DNA of 27,291 nucleotides from DATEOR01 sp035698665 (GCA_035698665.1 DASSBN010000065.1:1-27291), one strand, 5' to 3'. Counted from the first letter of the stretch, positions 7,181 through 15,785 are shown. Notes: generated from the letters alone by a model not told the origin. Numbers and translations: made by a program.

Positions 7181-9343
7181 ATGACCCTGCTTCGCGCCGC
7201 CCTCGCCGCCCTCGCATTCGCCCTCGCAGTTCCGGCGATCGCTCTCGGATCGGACCGCTTCGTCGTCCGGGACGAACCGGTTGGACCGGCGGGCGACGTG
7301 CACGCGCGACAGGCGGCGCAGACGTTCAACCTGGTCGGGCTGCACTGGCAGGGGCCGGGGACGGTCTCGTTCCGCACCGCTTCCCTCGCCGGGAAGTGGA
7401 GTACCTGGCGAGAGGTCGCCACGGAGGCCGAGGACGCTCCGGACCGGGGGTCGGCGGAGGGAGCGGCAACACGGCCCTGGAAGCTCGGGAGCCCCTACTG
7501 GACGGGCCCGTCGAGCTCGATCCAGTACCGGTTCGACGGCAGGGTCTCGAGGCTGCGCGCGTACTTCGTCTGGAGCGATCCGGAGGCCTCGACCGCTTCT
7601 CTCCCGCCACGCACGGCGGCGCGCGCCTCGCAGCCGGCGATCATCCGCCGTGCCGAGTGGAATGCCGACGAGTCGATCGTCCGCGCGAGCCCCGACTACG
7701 CGTCAGCCGTCCATTTCGCGGTCGTCCATCACACGGCCGGCACGAACTCCTATTCGGCGTCCGAGTCGGCCGCGATCGTGCGCGGGATCGAGCGCTACCA
7801 CGTGCTCGGCAACGGCTGGAACGACATCGGCTACAACTTCCTCGTCGACAAGTACGGCCAGGTCTTCGAGGGCCGGGCGGGCGGGATCACGCGCAACGTC
7901 GTGGGCGCCCATGCCGAGGGGTTCAACACCGGGAGCACGGGAGTCGCGGTGCTCGGCAACTACGCCTCGCAGAAGATCTCGGCTGCCGCGCGGGCCGCGC
8001 TCGTCAGGCTCCTTGCCTGGCGGCTCGACGTCGCCCACGTGAATCCGCTCGGCAAGCTGACCTGGACGTCCGGTGGAAACCCGGAGTACCCGGCCGGCAC
8101 CAAGGTGAGCCTCCGGGCGGTTTCGGGGCACCGTGACACGGGCCCGACGAGCTGTCCCGGCGGTTCGCTCTACGCCCAGCTCCCCGGCATCGCGGCCGAC
8201 GTCGCGGCGACAGGCCTTCCGAAGCTGTACAAGCCGGTGGTCTCGGGCAGCCTCGGCGGCCCCGTTCGGTTCACGGCGACCTTGACCGAGGCTCTGCCGT
8301 GGACCGTGACGATACGAGACGCAGCCGGCGCGACCGTGGCGAGCGGGGGCGGAAACGGGAGCGCGGTCGACTGGACGTGGGATGCCTCCGACACTCCGTT
8401 CGGAGAGTTCACCTACGAGATCGGAGCCGGCTCCGACCTCCGCCCGGCTCGAGGGACGGTGCCCGGGCCGCCTCCACTCGAGGTGACGAGCCTGGCAGTG
8501 AGTCCTCACACGGTGACGCCGAACGGCGATGGGACCGGAGAGTCCGCGTCCGTGTCGTTCTCGCTCTCGGCGCGGGGGAGCGTGGCCGTCGAGGTGCTCA
8601 ATTCCGACTCGAAGGTCGTGCGCACGCTGGCCGGCTCGTACTCGTACCTGGCCGGGCGCGCGGGACTGACCTGGAACGGCCGGAACTCGTCCGGGAACGT
8701 GGTTCGCGACGGGCACTACCGCGTTCGCCTCACTGCAACCTCGCCGGGCCAGGAGGTGCGCAAGAGTCGCGGGGTCGTCGTCGACCGCACACTCGGCCAT
8801 CTCGACGCCGCGCCGACGTTGTTCTCGCCCAACGGGGATGGCCGTCTCGACGTGACGGCCGTCTCCTTCACCCTCTTTCGAGACGCCGACGTTCGGGTGC
8901 GCGTCATGCGTGGCGACCAGTCGGTCGCCACGGTTCACCGGCTGGGTTCTCTCCCGGCCGGCGCCGCCTCGCTTCCCTGGGACGGCCGATCGAAAAGCGG
9001 ACAAGTGGCCGACGGCCGGTACCGGGTCCTCGTGGAGGCGACGACGAGTCTCGGAACGCGCTCCCTCTCCGTTCCGCTCACCGTGGACACCCGCGCGCCG
9101 ACCGTGCGGATCGTCTCGGCTCACCGTCGTGAGGACGGGCGCACCGCCGTCCGTCTCTGGCTGAGCGAGGCGGCGTTGGTGCGGCTCCGCTACGGATCTC
9201 CCAACTGGCGAGTCGTACGCAGGGTGGAGCGCCAGGCCGGGTACTCGAAGGCGATCCTCCCACGGGCGACCCGCGTGCGGGCGCAGGCGATCGACGCGGC
9301 CGCGAACACGGGCCCGCGCGTGACCGTTCACGTGGCGAGCTAG
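7181..9343 (+). CDS. Secreted N-acetylmuramoyl-L-alanine amidase / PGRP-like protein with FlgD-type Ig repeats
   Basis: A 720-aa exported protein likely to cut the amide bond between MurNAc and the stem peptide. Residues 1-23 form a signal peptide. An N-terminal region of about 120 residues rich in W/Y/F is unassigned. The amidase_2/PGRP domain spans about 150-345: RRAEWNADES, the zinc-ligand motif VVHHTAG (His183/184), Tyr218 in DIGYNFLVDKYG, and SGHRDTGPTSCPG with His317 and Cys325, so the zinc site looks intact. The C-terminal half holds Ig-like FlgD-type repeats, marked by TPNGDG (447-452), FSPNGDG (548-554) and the W-[ND]-G-[RK]-x3-G motifs that follow. The ATG at 7181 is preferred over an upstream TTG (7151), which lies inside the repeat cluster and would spoil the signal peptide. 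The stop interlocks with that of birA. Confidence 0.88.
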   Translation: MTLLRAALAALAFALAVPAIALGSDRFVVRDEPVGPAGDVHARQAAQTFNLVGLHWQGPGTVSFRTASLAGKWSTWREVATEAEDAPDRGSAEGAATRPWKLGSPYWTGPSSSIQYRFDGRVSRLRAYFVWSDPEASTASLPPRTAARASQPAIIRRAEWNADESIVRASPDYASAVHFAVVHHTAGTNSYSASESAAIVRGIERYHVLGNGWNDIGYNFLVDKYGQVFEGRAGGITRNVVGAHAEGFNTGSTGVAVLGNYASQKISAAARAALVRLLAWRLDVAHVNPLGKLTWTSGGNPEYPAGTKVSLRAVSGHRDTGPTSCPGGSLYAQLPGIAADVAATGLPKLYKPVVSGSLGGPVRFTATLTEALPWTVTIRDAAGATVASGGGNGSAVDWTWDASDTPFGEFTYEIGAGSDLRPARGTVPGPPPLEVTSLAVSPHTVTPNGDGTGESASVSFSLSARGSVAVEVLNSDSKVVRTLAGSYSYLAGRAGLTWNGRNSSGNVVRDGHYRVRLTATSPGQEVRKSRGVVVDRTLGHLDAAPTLFSPNGDGRLDVTAVSFTLFRDADVRVRVMRGDQSVATVHRLGSLPAGAASLPWDGRSKSGQVADGRYRVLVEATTSLGTRSLSVPLTVDTRAPTVRIVSAHRREDGRTAVRLWLSEAALVRLRYGSPNWRVVRRVERQAGYSKAILPRATRVRAQAIDAAANTGPRVTVHVAS

Positions 9344-10092
9344 CGCTCGAAGAGGATCTCGCCGGACTCGACGGCGCGCTGCTCGCCTCCGAGGTCGACG
9401 AGGAAGCGGCCGTCGCGGTCGATCTTGACGCCGATCCCGCTCTCGCCATCGAGGGCGATCCGCCGGCCGCGGAGAAAGTCGCGGGAGCCGAGGCTGTCGT
9501 AGACGCCGTCGAGGCCCCGCTCGAGCCACGCGTCGTAGTTCGACTCGAGCCGCTCGAGGATCGCGGCCAGGAGCGGCGCCCTGTCGCGTTTGATTCCGTC
9601 GCTCGTGTACAGGCTTCCCGGCGGGACGTTCGCATCGTCGGGCAACTCGTCCCGTTCCTGGTTCACGTTCACGCCGATTCCCACGACGACGGCTCCGCCG
9701 GAAGCCTCGGCCAGGATCCCCGCCACCTTGCGCCGGTTGAGCATGACGTCGTTGGGCCACTTCACCTGGACGGCGAGGCCGACCTCGCCCTCGATCGCCT
9801 CCGCGACAGCCGTCCCGGCGACGAGCGAGAGCTCTGAGACCGCGCGCTCCGCGGGAGGGCGCAAGAGGAGGGAGGCGAGGATAGCTCGGCCCGGAGGCGC
9901 GCTCCAGCTCCGTCCGAGCCGCCCCCGTCCCGCCGTCTGCTCGTCGCAAAGGGCGAGCGCTCCCTCGGGCGAATCCTCGGCCAGGAGCTCCTGGGTCGAC
10001 TCGCAGCTCGCCTCGTAGACGTATGGGTGTCCGAAGCGGCCTCCCAGAAGGTCGGCGAGACGCTCCGGCGCAAGCGAGTCAAGGGGGGTCAC
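9340..10092 (-). CDS. birA: Biotin-[acetyl-CoA-carboxylase] ligase, monofunctional
   Basis: Biotin-protein ligase makes biotinyl-5'-AMP and attaches biotin to the carrier lysine of carboxylases. From GTG 10092 it is 250 aa. It shows the substrate motif CESTQ, the biotinyl-AMP loop GRGRLGR (55-61), VKWPNDVM with Lys111, and AGILAEASGGAVVVGIGVNVN. A small SH3-like C-terminal domain follows (~205-250). There is no N-terminal winged-helix domain, so unlike E. coli BirA it should not repress biotin genes. It is divergent from the sigma-FASII-acc run, which fits its job of activating acetyl-CoA carboxylase. No Shine-Dalgarno is visible; a TAGTCT box ends 7 nt before the GTG, suggesting leaderless translation. 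A second GTG at 10098 is an alternative start. Confidence 0.93.
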   Translation of the reverse strand: MTPLDSLAPERLADLLGGRFGHPYVYEASCESTQELLAEDSPEGALALCDEQTAGRGRLGRSWSAPPGRAILASLLLRPPAERAVSELSLVAGTAVAEAIEGEVGLAVQVKWPNDVMLNRRKVAGILAEASGGAVVVGIGVNVNQERDELPDDANVPPGSLYTSDGIKRDRAPLLAAILERLESNYDAWLERGLDGVYDSLGSRDFLRGRRIALDGESGIGVKIDRDGRFLVDLGGEQRAVESGEILFER

Positions 10093-10098
10093 TAGCAC

Positions 10099-10105
10099 TA
10101 GACTA
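10099..10105. promoter_or_regulatory. Interlocked divergent -10 boxes for birA and the sigma factor gene
   Basis: The sequence TAGACTA carries TAGACT on the plus strand (10099-10104) and TAGTCT on the minus strand (10105-10100); both fit TAnnnT. The plus box ends 6 nt before the sigma GTG (10111), the minus box 7 nt before the birA GTG (10092). Starts of transcription would fall at or next to both start codons. Neither gene has a Shine-Dalgarno sequence. The two start codons are only 18 bp apart, with a tandem CACTAG repeat (10090-10101) between them. No convincing -35 boxes are seen. Confidence 0.45.
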
Positions 10106-10110
10106 ACGCC

Positions 10111-10728
10111 GTGCAATCGACAGCCGCCAAGCCTCTGCAAACCGAGTCGATCCCGTCGGTGCCGCGACTGATCGTCTACTCGAAGCTGACGGATTCGGAG
10201 CTCGTGGACAAGGCCACGAACGGCGACGGGCGCGCGCTCGATGCTCTGGTCGAGCGCTACGCGCCGAGGGTGAACCGACTTGCCTCGCAGCTCATGGGCG
10301 ACCTCGAGGAGGCGAGGGACGCGGCGCAGGAGTCCCTCGTGAAGGTCTGCACGCGCCTGAAGCAGTTCCGCGGCGAGGCGCAGTTCGCCACCTGGCTGCA
10401 CCGCCTGGTCGTGAACACGTGCCGTGACCGGATGGCGTTCCAGCGCGTGCGCCGCGCGGAGCCGCTCGAGCTCGACGAGCACACCCCGTCCGACGACGAC
10501 GACCCGTCGAACGCGGCGATGCTCGGCGATCTGCGGCGCGATCTCGCAGATGCCCTCTCGCGCCTGTCCAACGACCAGCGCATCGCGGTCGTGCTGCGCG
10601 ACTCCTTCGGCCTCTCCTACAAGGAAATCTCGCGGGTCGCGCGGATGCCGGTGGGCACGGCCAAGTGCTACGTCCACCGCGCGCGGGCCCGTCTCAGGAC
10701 GCTGCTCGAGGAGTACACGCCGGCGTGA
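10111..10728 (+). CDS. ECF-type RNA polymerase sigma factor
   Basis: A 205-aa sigma-70-family protein with only regions 2 and 4, as in ECF sigma factors. Region 2 spans about 43-112 (ALVERYAPRVNRLA, then DAAQESLVKVCTRLKQFRG and FATWLHRLVVNTCRDR, the -10-recognition and melting part). An acidic linker holds DDDD near 128-131. Region 4 spans about 148-200 (RLSNDQRIAVVLRDSFGLSY, KEISRVARMPVGTAKCYVHRAR), the -35-binding helix-turn-helix. A basic or polar N-terminal extension of ~25 residues is unassigned. No anti-sigma gene is next to it. Its stop overlaps the fabZ start as GTGA, so it is translationally coupled to the fatty-acid genes and may control them or respond to lipid state (inference). 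The GTG start at 10111 is supported by the TAGACT box just upstream. Confidence 0.92.
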   Translation: MQSTAAKPLQTESIPSVPRLIVYSKLTDSELVDKATNGDGRALDALVERYAPRVNRLASQLMGDLEEARDAAQESLVKVCTRLKQFRGEAQFATWLHRLVVNTCRDRMAFQRVRRAEPLELDEHTPSDDDDPSNAAMLGDLRRDLADALSRLSNDQRIAVVLRDSFGLSYKEISRVARMPVGTAKCYVHRARARLRTLLEEYTPA

Positions 10729-11162
10729 GCGTCGCGCTGGGGCGCGAGCAGATCGAAGAGATCCTGCCGCACCGTGACCCGTTCCTGTTTCTGGACGAGG
10801 TGACCGTGCTCGAGCCCGGCTCACGCGTCGTTGCGCGCAAGCAGGTGCGGGACGACGAGTGGTTCCTCACCGGCCACTTCCCGGGCCGGCCGATCATGCC
10901 CGGCGTGATCATCGTCGAGGCGATGGCGCAATGCGGCGCGGTCGCGGTTCTCGCCGACGAGGCGAGCCGCGGCAAGCTCGCCCTCTTCGCCGGGATCGAC
11001 GACGTGCGCTTCAAGCGGATGGTCCTCCCGGGTGACGAGCTCGAGCTCACGTGTGAGTTGGAGCGGATGCGCGGACCGGTCGGCCGCGGCAAGGCGACCG
11101 CGACTGTGGACGGGGAGCTGGCGGCACGCGGCACGCTGATGTTCGCGGTCACCGAAAGCTGA
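10725..11162 (+). CDS. fabZ: 3-hydroxyacyl-ACP dehydratase FabZ
   Basis: FabZ removes water from 3-hydroxyacyl-ACP to give trans-2-enoyl-ACP in each FASII cycle. The 145-aa protein has the hot-dog fold signature: ILPHRDPFLFLDEV near the start, catalytic His51 in TGHFPGRPIMPGV and Glu65 in EAMAQ, both present. The GTG start at 10725 overlaps the sigma factor stop by 4 bp (GTGA) and gives a normal FabZ length; upstream in-frame codons would only add sigma-gene antiframe sequence. FabA is unlikely, because the sequence has the short FabZ form. fabH follows after 4 bp. Confidence 0.95.
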   Translation: MSVALGREQIEEILPHRDPFLFLDEVTVLEPGSRVVARKQVRDDEWFLTGHFPGRPIMPGVIIVEAMAQCGAVAVLADEASRGKLALFAGIDDVRFKRMVLPGDELELTCELERMRGPVGRGKATATVDGELAARGTLMFAVTES

Positions 11163-11166
11163 GCGG

Positions 11167-12180
11167 ATGCTCGCCGACGTCTCGCAGAACGGCTCGATCG
11201 GCATCGTCGGCGTGGGCTCCTACGTGCCCGAGAAGGTGCTGACGAACGACGACCTTTCGAAGCTCGTCGAGACCTCCGACGAGTGGATCACCGAGCGGAC
11301 CGGCATCAAGGAGCGGCACATCGCCGATCCGGGGCAGGCGGCCAGCGACCTCGCCCTCCCGGCCGCAAGGCAGGCTCTCGAGCAGGCAGGCGTCGCTGCG
11401 GCCGACCTCGACCTCGTCGTGGTCGCGACGGTGACCCCTGACATGTTCTTCCCCTCCACCGGCTCGCTGCTCGCGTCCGAGCTGGGAGCACCCGACGCGG
11501 CGGCCTACGACCTCTCCGCGGGCTGCACCGGCTTCATGTACGCACTCGCCCAGGCCTACGGGACGGTTGCGGGCGGGCTCACGAAGAACGCGCTCGTCGT
11601 CGGCACCGAGACGCTCTCCAAGATCATCAACTGGCATGACCGGGCGACGTGCGTGCTGTTCGGGGACGGAGCCGGCGCGGTCGTCATCGGCCCCGTGCCG
11701 GATGGGGGTTTCAAGGGCTTCGAGCTCGGCTCGGACGGCGAGGGCGGCAAGGAGCTGTCGATTCCGGGCGGCGGCTCGCGCAACCCTTCAAGCGCCGAAA
11801 CCGTCGCACAAGAGATGCACTTTCTGCAGATGAACGGCCGAGAGGTCTACAAGTTCGCGACGCGAGTGCTCGTCTCGTCCGCGGAGAAGCTTCTCGGCGA
11901 GATCGGCCTGACCGTCGAGGACGTCGATCTCTACGTCCCCCACCAGGCGAACAAGCGGATCATCGATCACGCCGCATCGAAGCTCGGCATCCCCGAGGAG
12001 AAGGTCTTCGTCAACGTCGACCGCTACGGCAACACCTCCTCCGCCTCGATCCCGCTCTGCCTCGCGCAGGGCGTTCGGGAAGGGCGGTTGCAGGAGGGCA
12101 CGCGAGTGCTGATGACCGGGATGGGCGCCGGCCTCACCTGGGGCTCCGCGTACACGGTCTGGGGTAACGGGACGCCGTGA
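11167..12180 (+). CDS. fabH: Beta-ketoacyl-ACP synthase III
   Basis: FabH condenses a short acyl-CoA primer with malonyl-ACP and so starts FASII chains. The 337-aa thiolase-fold protein carries the full catalytic triad: Cys120 in DLSAGCTGF, His259 in VPHQANKRI and Asn289 in RYGNTSSAS. The N-terminus (IGIVGVGSYVPEKVLTNDDL) and the substrate-loop region (TSDEWITERTGIKERHIA) are standard. Primer preference (acetyl versus branched) cannot be read safely from the sequence. The start ATG lies 4 bp after fabZ; the end overlaps fabD by GTGA. Confidence 0.97.
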   Translation: MLADVSQNGSIGIVGVGSYVPEKVLTNDDLSKLVETSDEWITERTGIKERHIADPGQAASDLALPAARQALEQAGVAAADLDLVVVATVTPDMFFPSTGSLLASELGAPDAAAYDLSAGCTGFMYALAQAYGTVAGGLTKNALVVGTETLSKIINWHDRATCVLFGDGAGAVVIGPVPDGGFKGFELGSDGEGGKELSIPGGGSRNPSSAETVAQEMHFLQMNGREVYKFATRVLVSSAEKLLGEIGLTVEDVDLYVPHQANKRIIDHAASKLGIPEEKVFVNVDRYGNTSSASIPLCLAQGVREGRLQEGTRVLMTGMGAGLTWGSAYTVWGNGTP

Positions 12181-13100
12181 AGATCGCTTTCTGCTTTCCG
12201 GGCCAGGGCTCGCAGGACGTCGGCATGGGCCGTGCGATCGCAGAGCGGTTCCCCGAGGCCCGCGCGGTGTACGACGAGGCCTCCGAGGCCGTCGGCTACG
12301 ACGTCGCGCAGGTCTGCTTCGAGGGGCCGATCGAGAAGCTCACGCGGACCGACGTACAGCAGCCGGCCCTCGTGGCGACCTCGCTTGCGTGCCTGCGCGC
12401 GGTGGACACGCTCGGGATCAGGCCGGACTTCGTCGTCGGCCACTCGGTGGGCGAGTACTCCGCCCTCGCCGCGGCCGCGTCGCTCGCCGACCGGGACGCG
12501 ATCGCGCTCGTTCGTGAGCGCGGGCGTGCGATGGCGGAGGCGGCCGACCGGCATCCGGGCGCAATGGCCGCGGTGCTCGGCCTCGAAGACACCATCGTCG
12601 AGGAGCTCTGTGCCGGGATCCACAACGTGTGGCCGGCGAACTACAACTGCCCGGGCCAGGTCGTCGTCTCGGGCGAGAATGCGGCCGTCGACCGGCTCAT
12701 CGAAGAGGCCTCGGCCCGCGGAGCGCGGAAGACGGTGAAGCTCCGGGTGAGCGGCGCCTTTCACAGCCCGCTCGTCGAGGGAGCCGCCGAGATCCTGCGG
12801 CCCGCTCTCGAGCGCGTCAGCTTCTCGAGCCCGGTGACGCCGTTCATGTCGACGGTCACCGCTCGGGTCGAGGAGGCACAGCGCATCGGCGGGCTTCTCG
12901 TCGAGCAGCTGACGGGGCCCGTGAAGTGGACACAGGCCGTCCGCGAGCTCGTCCAGCAGGGCGTGTCGACCTTCGTCGAGATCGGCCCGGGCCAGGTGCT
13001 GAGCGGGCTGCTGCGCCGCTGCGACCGTTCGCTCCGGACCGTTTCGGTGGGCGACCCGGAATCGCTCGAGAAGTTGCAGGAGACGCTCTCTGCCGCCTAG
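12177..13100 (+). CDS. fabD: Malonyl-CoA:ACP transacylase
   Basis: FabD moves malonyl from CoA to the phosphopantetheine arm of ACP, supplying FabH and FabF. The 307-aa protein has FPGQGSQ at residues 8-14, the nucleophile Ser90 in GHSVGEY, the malonate-binding Arg in RERGRAM and catalytic His196 in GAFHSPLV, so it appears active. The GTG start overlaps the fabH stop by 4 bp. The gene ends in TAG at 13098-13100, inside the proposed start region of fabG. Confidence 0.97.
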   Translation: MKIAFCFPGQGSQDVGMGRAIAERFPEARAVYDEASEAVGYDVAQVCFEGPIEKLTRTDVQQPALVATSLACLRAVDTLGIRPDFVVGHSVGEYSALAAAASLADRDAIALVRERGRAMAEAADRHPGAMAAVLGLEDTIVEELCAGIHNVWPANYNCPGQVVVSGENAAVDRLIEEASARGARKTVKLRVSGAFHSPLVEGAAEILRPALERVSFSSPVTPFMSTVTARVEEAQRIGGLLVEQLTGPVKWTQAVRELVQQGVSTFVEIGPGQVLSGLLRRCDRSLRTVSVGDPESLEKLQETLSAA

Positions 13101-13836
13101 CGAGTTCGCGTCCCTCGAGGGGAAAGTGGTCCTGGTGACCGGCGGGTCGCGCGGGATCGGAGCCGCGATCAGCCGCGAGCTCGCCGGGGCGGGCGCCCGC
13201 GTCGCGGTGAACTACCGGTCCGACCAGGCTGCTGCCGAGGAGATCTCAAGCGAGATCGGCGGGCTGGCGATCCAGGCCGACGTCTCGGTCCCCGACGAGG
13301 CAGTTGCGCTCGTCGAGCGGGTCGAGTCGGAGCTCGGAGACATCGACGCGCTGGTCAACAACGCCGGCGTCACGCGGGACACCCTCATCGCGCGGATGAG
13401 CGACGACGACTGGGAGACGGTGATCGAGACGAACCTGCGCGGCCCGTTCAACACCTGCCGGGCGGTTGCGCGCAAGATGCTGAAGCGGCGCGCGGGGTCG
13501 ATCGTGAACATGTCCTCCGTCGTCGGCTTGCACGGGAATCCCGGCCAGGCGAACTACTCGGCCTCGAAGGCCGGCATCATCGGCATGTCGAAGGCACTCG
13601 CCCGCGAGCTCGGGTCAAGAGGGGTTCGCGTCAACGTGATCGCGCCCGGCTACATCAAGACCGCGCTCACCGACGTCATCTCGGAGGAGATGCGCCAGCT
13701 CATCCTCGGGAACACCGCGCTCGGACGTCTCGGCGAGCCGGAGGATGTAGCGCGTGCGGTACGCTTTCTCTGCTCCGACGAGGCCGCGTTCATCACGGGC
13801 GAGGTGCTGCTCGTCGACGGTGGCCTAGGGATGTAG
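13090..13836 (+). CDS. fabG: 3-oxoacyl-ACP reductase, probable CTG start
   Basis: FabG reduces 3-oxoacyl-ACP with NADPH. It has the short-chain dehydrogenase signature: TGGSRGIG nucleotide motif, NNAG, and the Ser143-Tyr156-Lys160 catalytic set (NMSSVVG, YSASK). From the first conventional start, GTG 13126, the protein would be 236 aa and begin at VVLVTGG, missing the conserved SLEGK lead-in. The frame is open upstream, and the only other candidate is CTG 13090, giving 248 aa and PPSEFASLEGKVV. A GGAG Shine-Dalgarno (13079-13082) sits 7 nt before this CTG. The GTG has its own purine run (GAGGGGAAA), but those codons encode the conserved residues. The CTG start overlaps fabD by 11 bp. Family assignment is very secure, start moderate. 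Confidence 0.93.
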   Translation: MPPSEFASLEGKVVLVTGGSRGIGAAISRELAGAGARVAVNYRSDQAAAEEISSEIGGLAIQADVSVPDEAVALVERVESELGDIDALVNNAGVTRDTLIARMSDDDWETVIETNLRGPFNTCRAVARKMLKRRAGSIVNMSSVVGLHGNPGQANYSASKAGIIGMSKALARELGSRGVRVNVIAPGYIKTALTDVISEEMRQLILGNTALGRLGEPEDVARAVRFLCSDEAAFITGEVLLVDGGLGM

Positions 13837-13850
13837 GGAGAGGAACGAGC

Positions 13851-15104
13851 GTGAGCATGAACGGACGCAAGCGCGTGGTCGTGACCGGAGTGGGAGCGGT
13901 CACGCCGCTCGGCAACGACGCAGAAACCTTCTGGACGAACCTCACCGCCGGCAAGAGCGGGGCGGCGCCGATCCAGCAGTTCGACCCCTCCGATTTCGCG
14001 GTTCATTTCGCCTGCGAGCTGAAGGACTTCGAGCCGACGAAGTGGCTCGAGCACCGGAAGGCGCGGAAGCTCGACCGCTTCGCGCAGATGATCGTCGCCG
14101 CGGCGCGGATGGCCGAGGAGGATTCCGGGATCGAGGTCGAGCCGGAGACCGATCGGGTCGGCGTTTCCGTCGCGACCGGGATCGGCGGGCTGAAGGCATT
14201 CCAGGACTGCTACGACCAGCTGCTCCAGCGGGGGCCGGACCGCGTGAATCCGTTCTCGATCCCGGCGATCATCCCGAACATGGGCGCCGCCTGGGTCTCG
14301 ATGGAGCTTGGAACCCGCGGCCCTCTCTGGTCGGAGTGCACCGCCTGCGCGGCGTCCAACATGGCCATCGGGCAGGCGCTCGACGACATTCGCCTCGGGC
14401 GTGCCGACGTCATGCTCGCCGGTGGCACCGAGGCGGGGATCACCAAGGTCGGCATCGGTGGATTCGGCGCCATGCGCGCGCTCTCGCGCCGGAACGACGC
14501 GCCCGAGCAGGCAAGCCGCCCCTTCGACGCCGAGCGCGACGGCTTCGTCATGGGCGAAGCCGGGGCGATCGTCGTGCTCGAGGAGCTCGAGCATGCGAAG
14601 AAGCGCGACGCGAAGATCTACGCCGAGCTCGGCGGCTACGGCATCTCGTCGGATGCGCAGCACATCACCGAGCCGGATCCGACCGGCCAGCATCCCGCCC
14701 GCGCGATGAGGATGGCGATGGACGACGCGGGCGTCGAGCCCGATGCGATCGACTACATCAACGCGCACGGCACGTCGACCCCGCTCGGAGACGCGAGCGA
14801 GACGCGTGTGATCAAGGTCGCGCTCGGCGAGGACAAGGCCCGCAAGACGCCGATCTCTTCGACGAAGGGCGCCACGGGTCACTGCCTCGGTGCGTCCGGG
14901 GCGATCGAGGCGATCACCTCGATCTTCGCCGTGCAGCGCGACGTCGTCCCGCCGACGATCAACTACGAGTATCCCGATCCCGAGTGCGACCTCGACTACA
15001 TCCCGAACGAGTCGCGCGAGTGGCAGACGGACGTGGCCCTGTCGAACAACTTCGGGTTCGGCGGCCACAACGCCTGCTTGGTCATCAAGAAGTTCGAGGG
15101 GTAA
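13851..15104 (+). CDS. fabF: Beta-ketoacyl-ACP synthase II
   Basis: FabF extends acyl-ACP with malonyl-ACP. The 417-aa protein (GTG at 13851; an ATG two codons later is an equal candidate) has the KAS triad: Cys166 in ECTACAASN, His306 in NAHGTSTPLGD and His344 in KGATGHCLGASG. The cysteine motif reads TACAAS where many FabFs have TACATG, a mild variant. The gene follows fabG by 14 bp with a good ribosome site (GGGAGAGGAA). In many bacteria acpP lies between fabG and fabF; here there is no room for it. The length and motifs favour FabF over FabB or a polyketide synthase domain. Confidence 0.96.
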   Translation: MSMNGRKRVVVTGVGAVTPLGNDAETFWTNLTAGKSGAAPIQQFDPSDFAVHFACELKDFEPTKWLEHRKARKLDRFAQMIVAAARMAEEDSGIEVEPETDRVGVSVATGIGGLKAFQDCYDQLLQRGPDRVNPFSIPAIIPNMGAAWVSMELGTRGPLWSECTACAASNMAIGQALDDIRLGRADVMLAGGTEAGITKVGIGGFGAMRALSRRNDAPEQASRPFDAERDGFVMGEAGAIVVLEELEHAKKRDAKIYAELGGYGISSDAQHITEPDPTGQHPARAMRMAMDDAGVEPDAIDYINAHGTSTPLGDASETRVIKVALGEDKARKTPISSTKGATGHCLGASGAIEAITSIFAVQRDVVPPTINYEYPDPECDLDYIPNESREWQTDVALSNNFGFGGHNACLVIKKFEG

Positions 15105-15110
15105 CCGGCT

Positions 15111-15782
15111 TTGGCCGACGAACGCTGGGTCACGTTCGACGTCTACGGCACGATGATCGACTGGATGGGCGGGATCCGCGGCGAGCTGGCGCGGATCTGG
15201 CCTGAAGAGGACGCCGACCGCCTGCTCGAGCGCTACCACGAGCTCGAGCCGCACGTCGAGGAAGGCCGGTCGATCCCGTACCGAGAGGTGCTCGCGGAGA
15301 CGCTCGCGCTCCTCGCCTCCGAGGAAGGCCTCGGCCTTCCGCCGGGAGAGGAACGCGTGCTCGGAGACTCTCTTCCGAGCTGGAGGCCGTTCCCGGAGGT
15401 CCCGGGCACGCTCGCCGAGCTTCGCAGCGGCGGCTTCAAGCTTGCGCCGCTCTCGAACACGGATCCGGAGTTCCTCGCGGCTTCGTTCGAGCGCATCGGG
15501 GTGCCCATCGACGGGCAGATCACGGCGGCCGACGCCGGTTCCTACAAGCCGGCTTCGGGCCACTGGGAGCGGTTCTTCGAGCGCTACGGCGCCGATCGGG
15601 ACCTGCACGTCCACGTGGCCGCGAGCCTCTTCCACGACATCGAGCCGGCGGGCCGGCTCGGCCTGCGCGCGGTGTGGATCAACCGCCTCGGCGAGAAGAG
15701 CGATCTGCCGAGGGCGGCGGAGCTACGGGACCTCTCCCGGCTCCCCGCCGTCCTCGACGAGCTGGTCCCAGCTACCGTGTAG
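15111..15782 (+). CDS. HAD-superfamily hydrolase, haloacid-dehalogenase-like
   Basis: A 223-aa haloacid dehalogenase superfamily protein. Motif I is FDVYGTMIDW, with the nucleophile Asp and a Tyr-Gly-Thr as in type II L-2-haloacid dehalogenases rather than DxDGT phosphatases. Motif II is LSNTDPEF, motif III lysine lies in SYKPASGHW, and motif IV is near ASLFHDIEPAGRLGL. The SSNAWD-type asparagine of true dehalogenases is not evident (ASLFHD instead), so activity on haloacids is doubtful and a small-molecule phosphatase is possible. It begins with TTG at 15111, 6 bp after fabF, and ends 3 bp before the next gene, so it is part of the run. A housekeeping role tied to lipid metabolism is only inference. 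Confidence 0.82.
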   Translation: MADERWVTFDVYGTMIDWMGGIRGELARIWPEEDADRLLERYHELEPHVEEGRSIPYREVLAETLALLASEEGLGLPPGEERVLGDSLPSWRPFPEVPGTLAELRSGGFKLAPLSNTDPEFLAASFERIGVPIDGQITAADAGSYKPASGHWERFFERYGADRDLHVHVAASLFHDIEPAGRLGLRAVWINRLGEKSDLPRAAELRDLSRLPAVLDELVPATV

Positions 15783-15785
15783 TCC

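Noticed and set aside
7703..9949. A 748-codon minus-strand open frame antisense to the amidase
   Set aside because: Arg-rich shadow; it also overlaps birA in another frame.
9340..10824. birA extended to a start at 10824
   Set aside because: The extra 244 codons are antisense to the sigma factor gene and unlike any ligase; GTG 10092 gives the normal N-terminus.
13650..15635. A 661-codon minus-strand open frame, antisense to fabG, fabF and the HAD gene
   Set aside because: It crosses three secure plus-strand genes and has only shadow composition.
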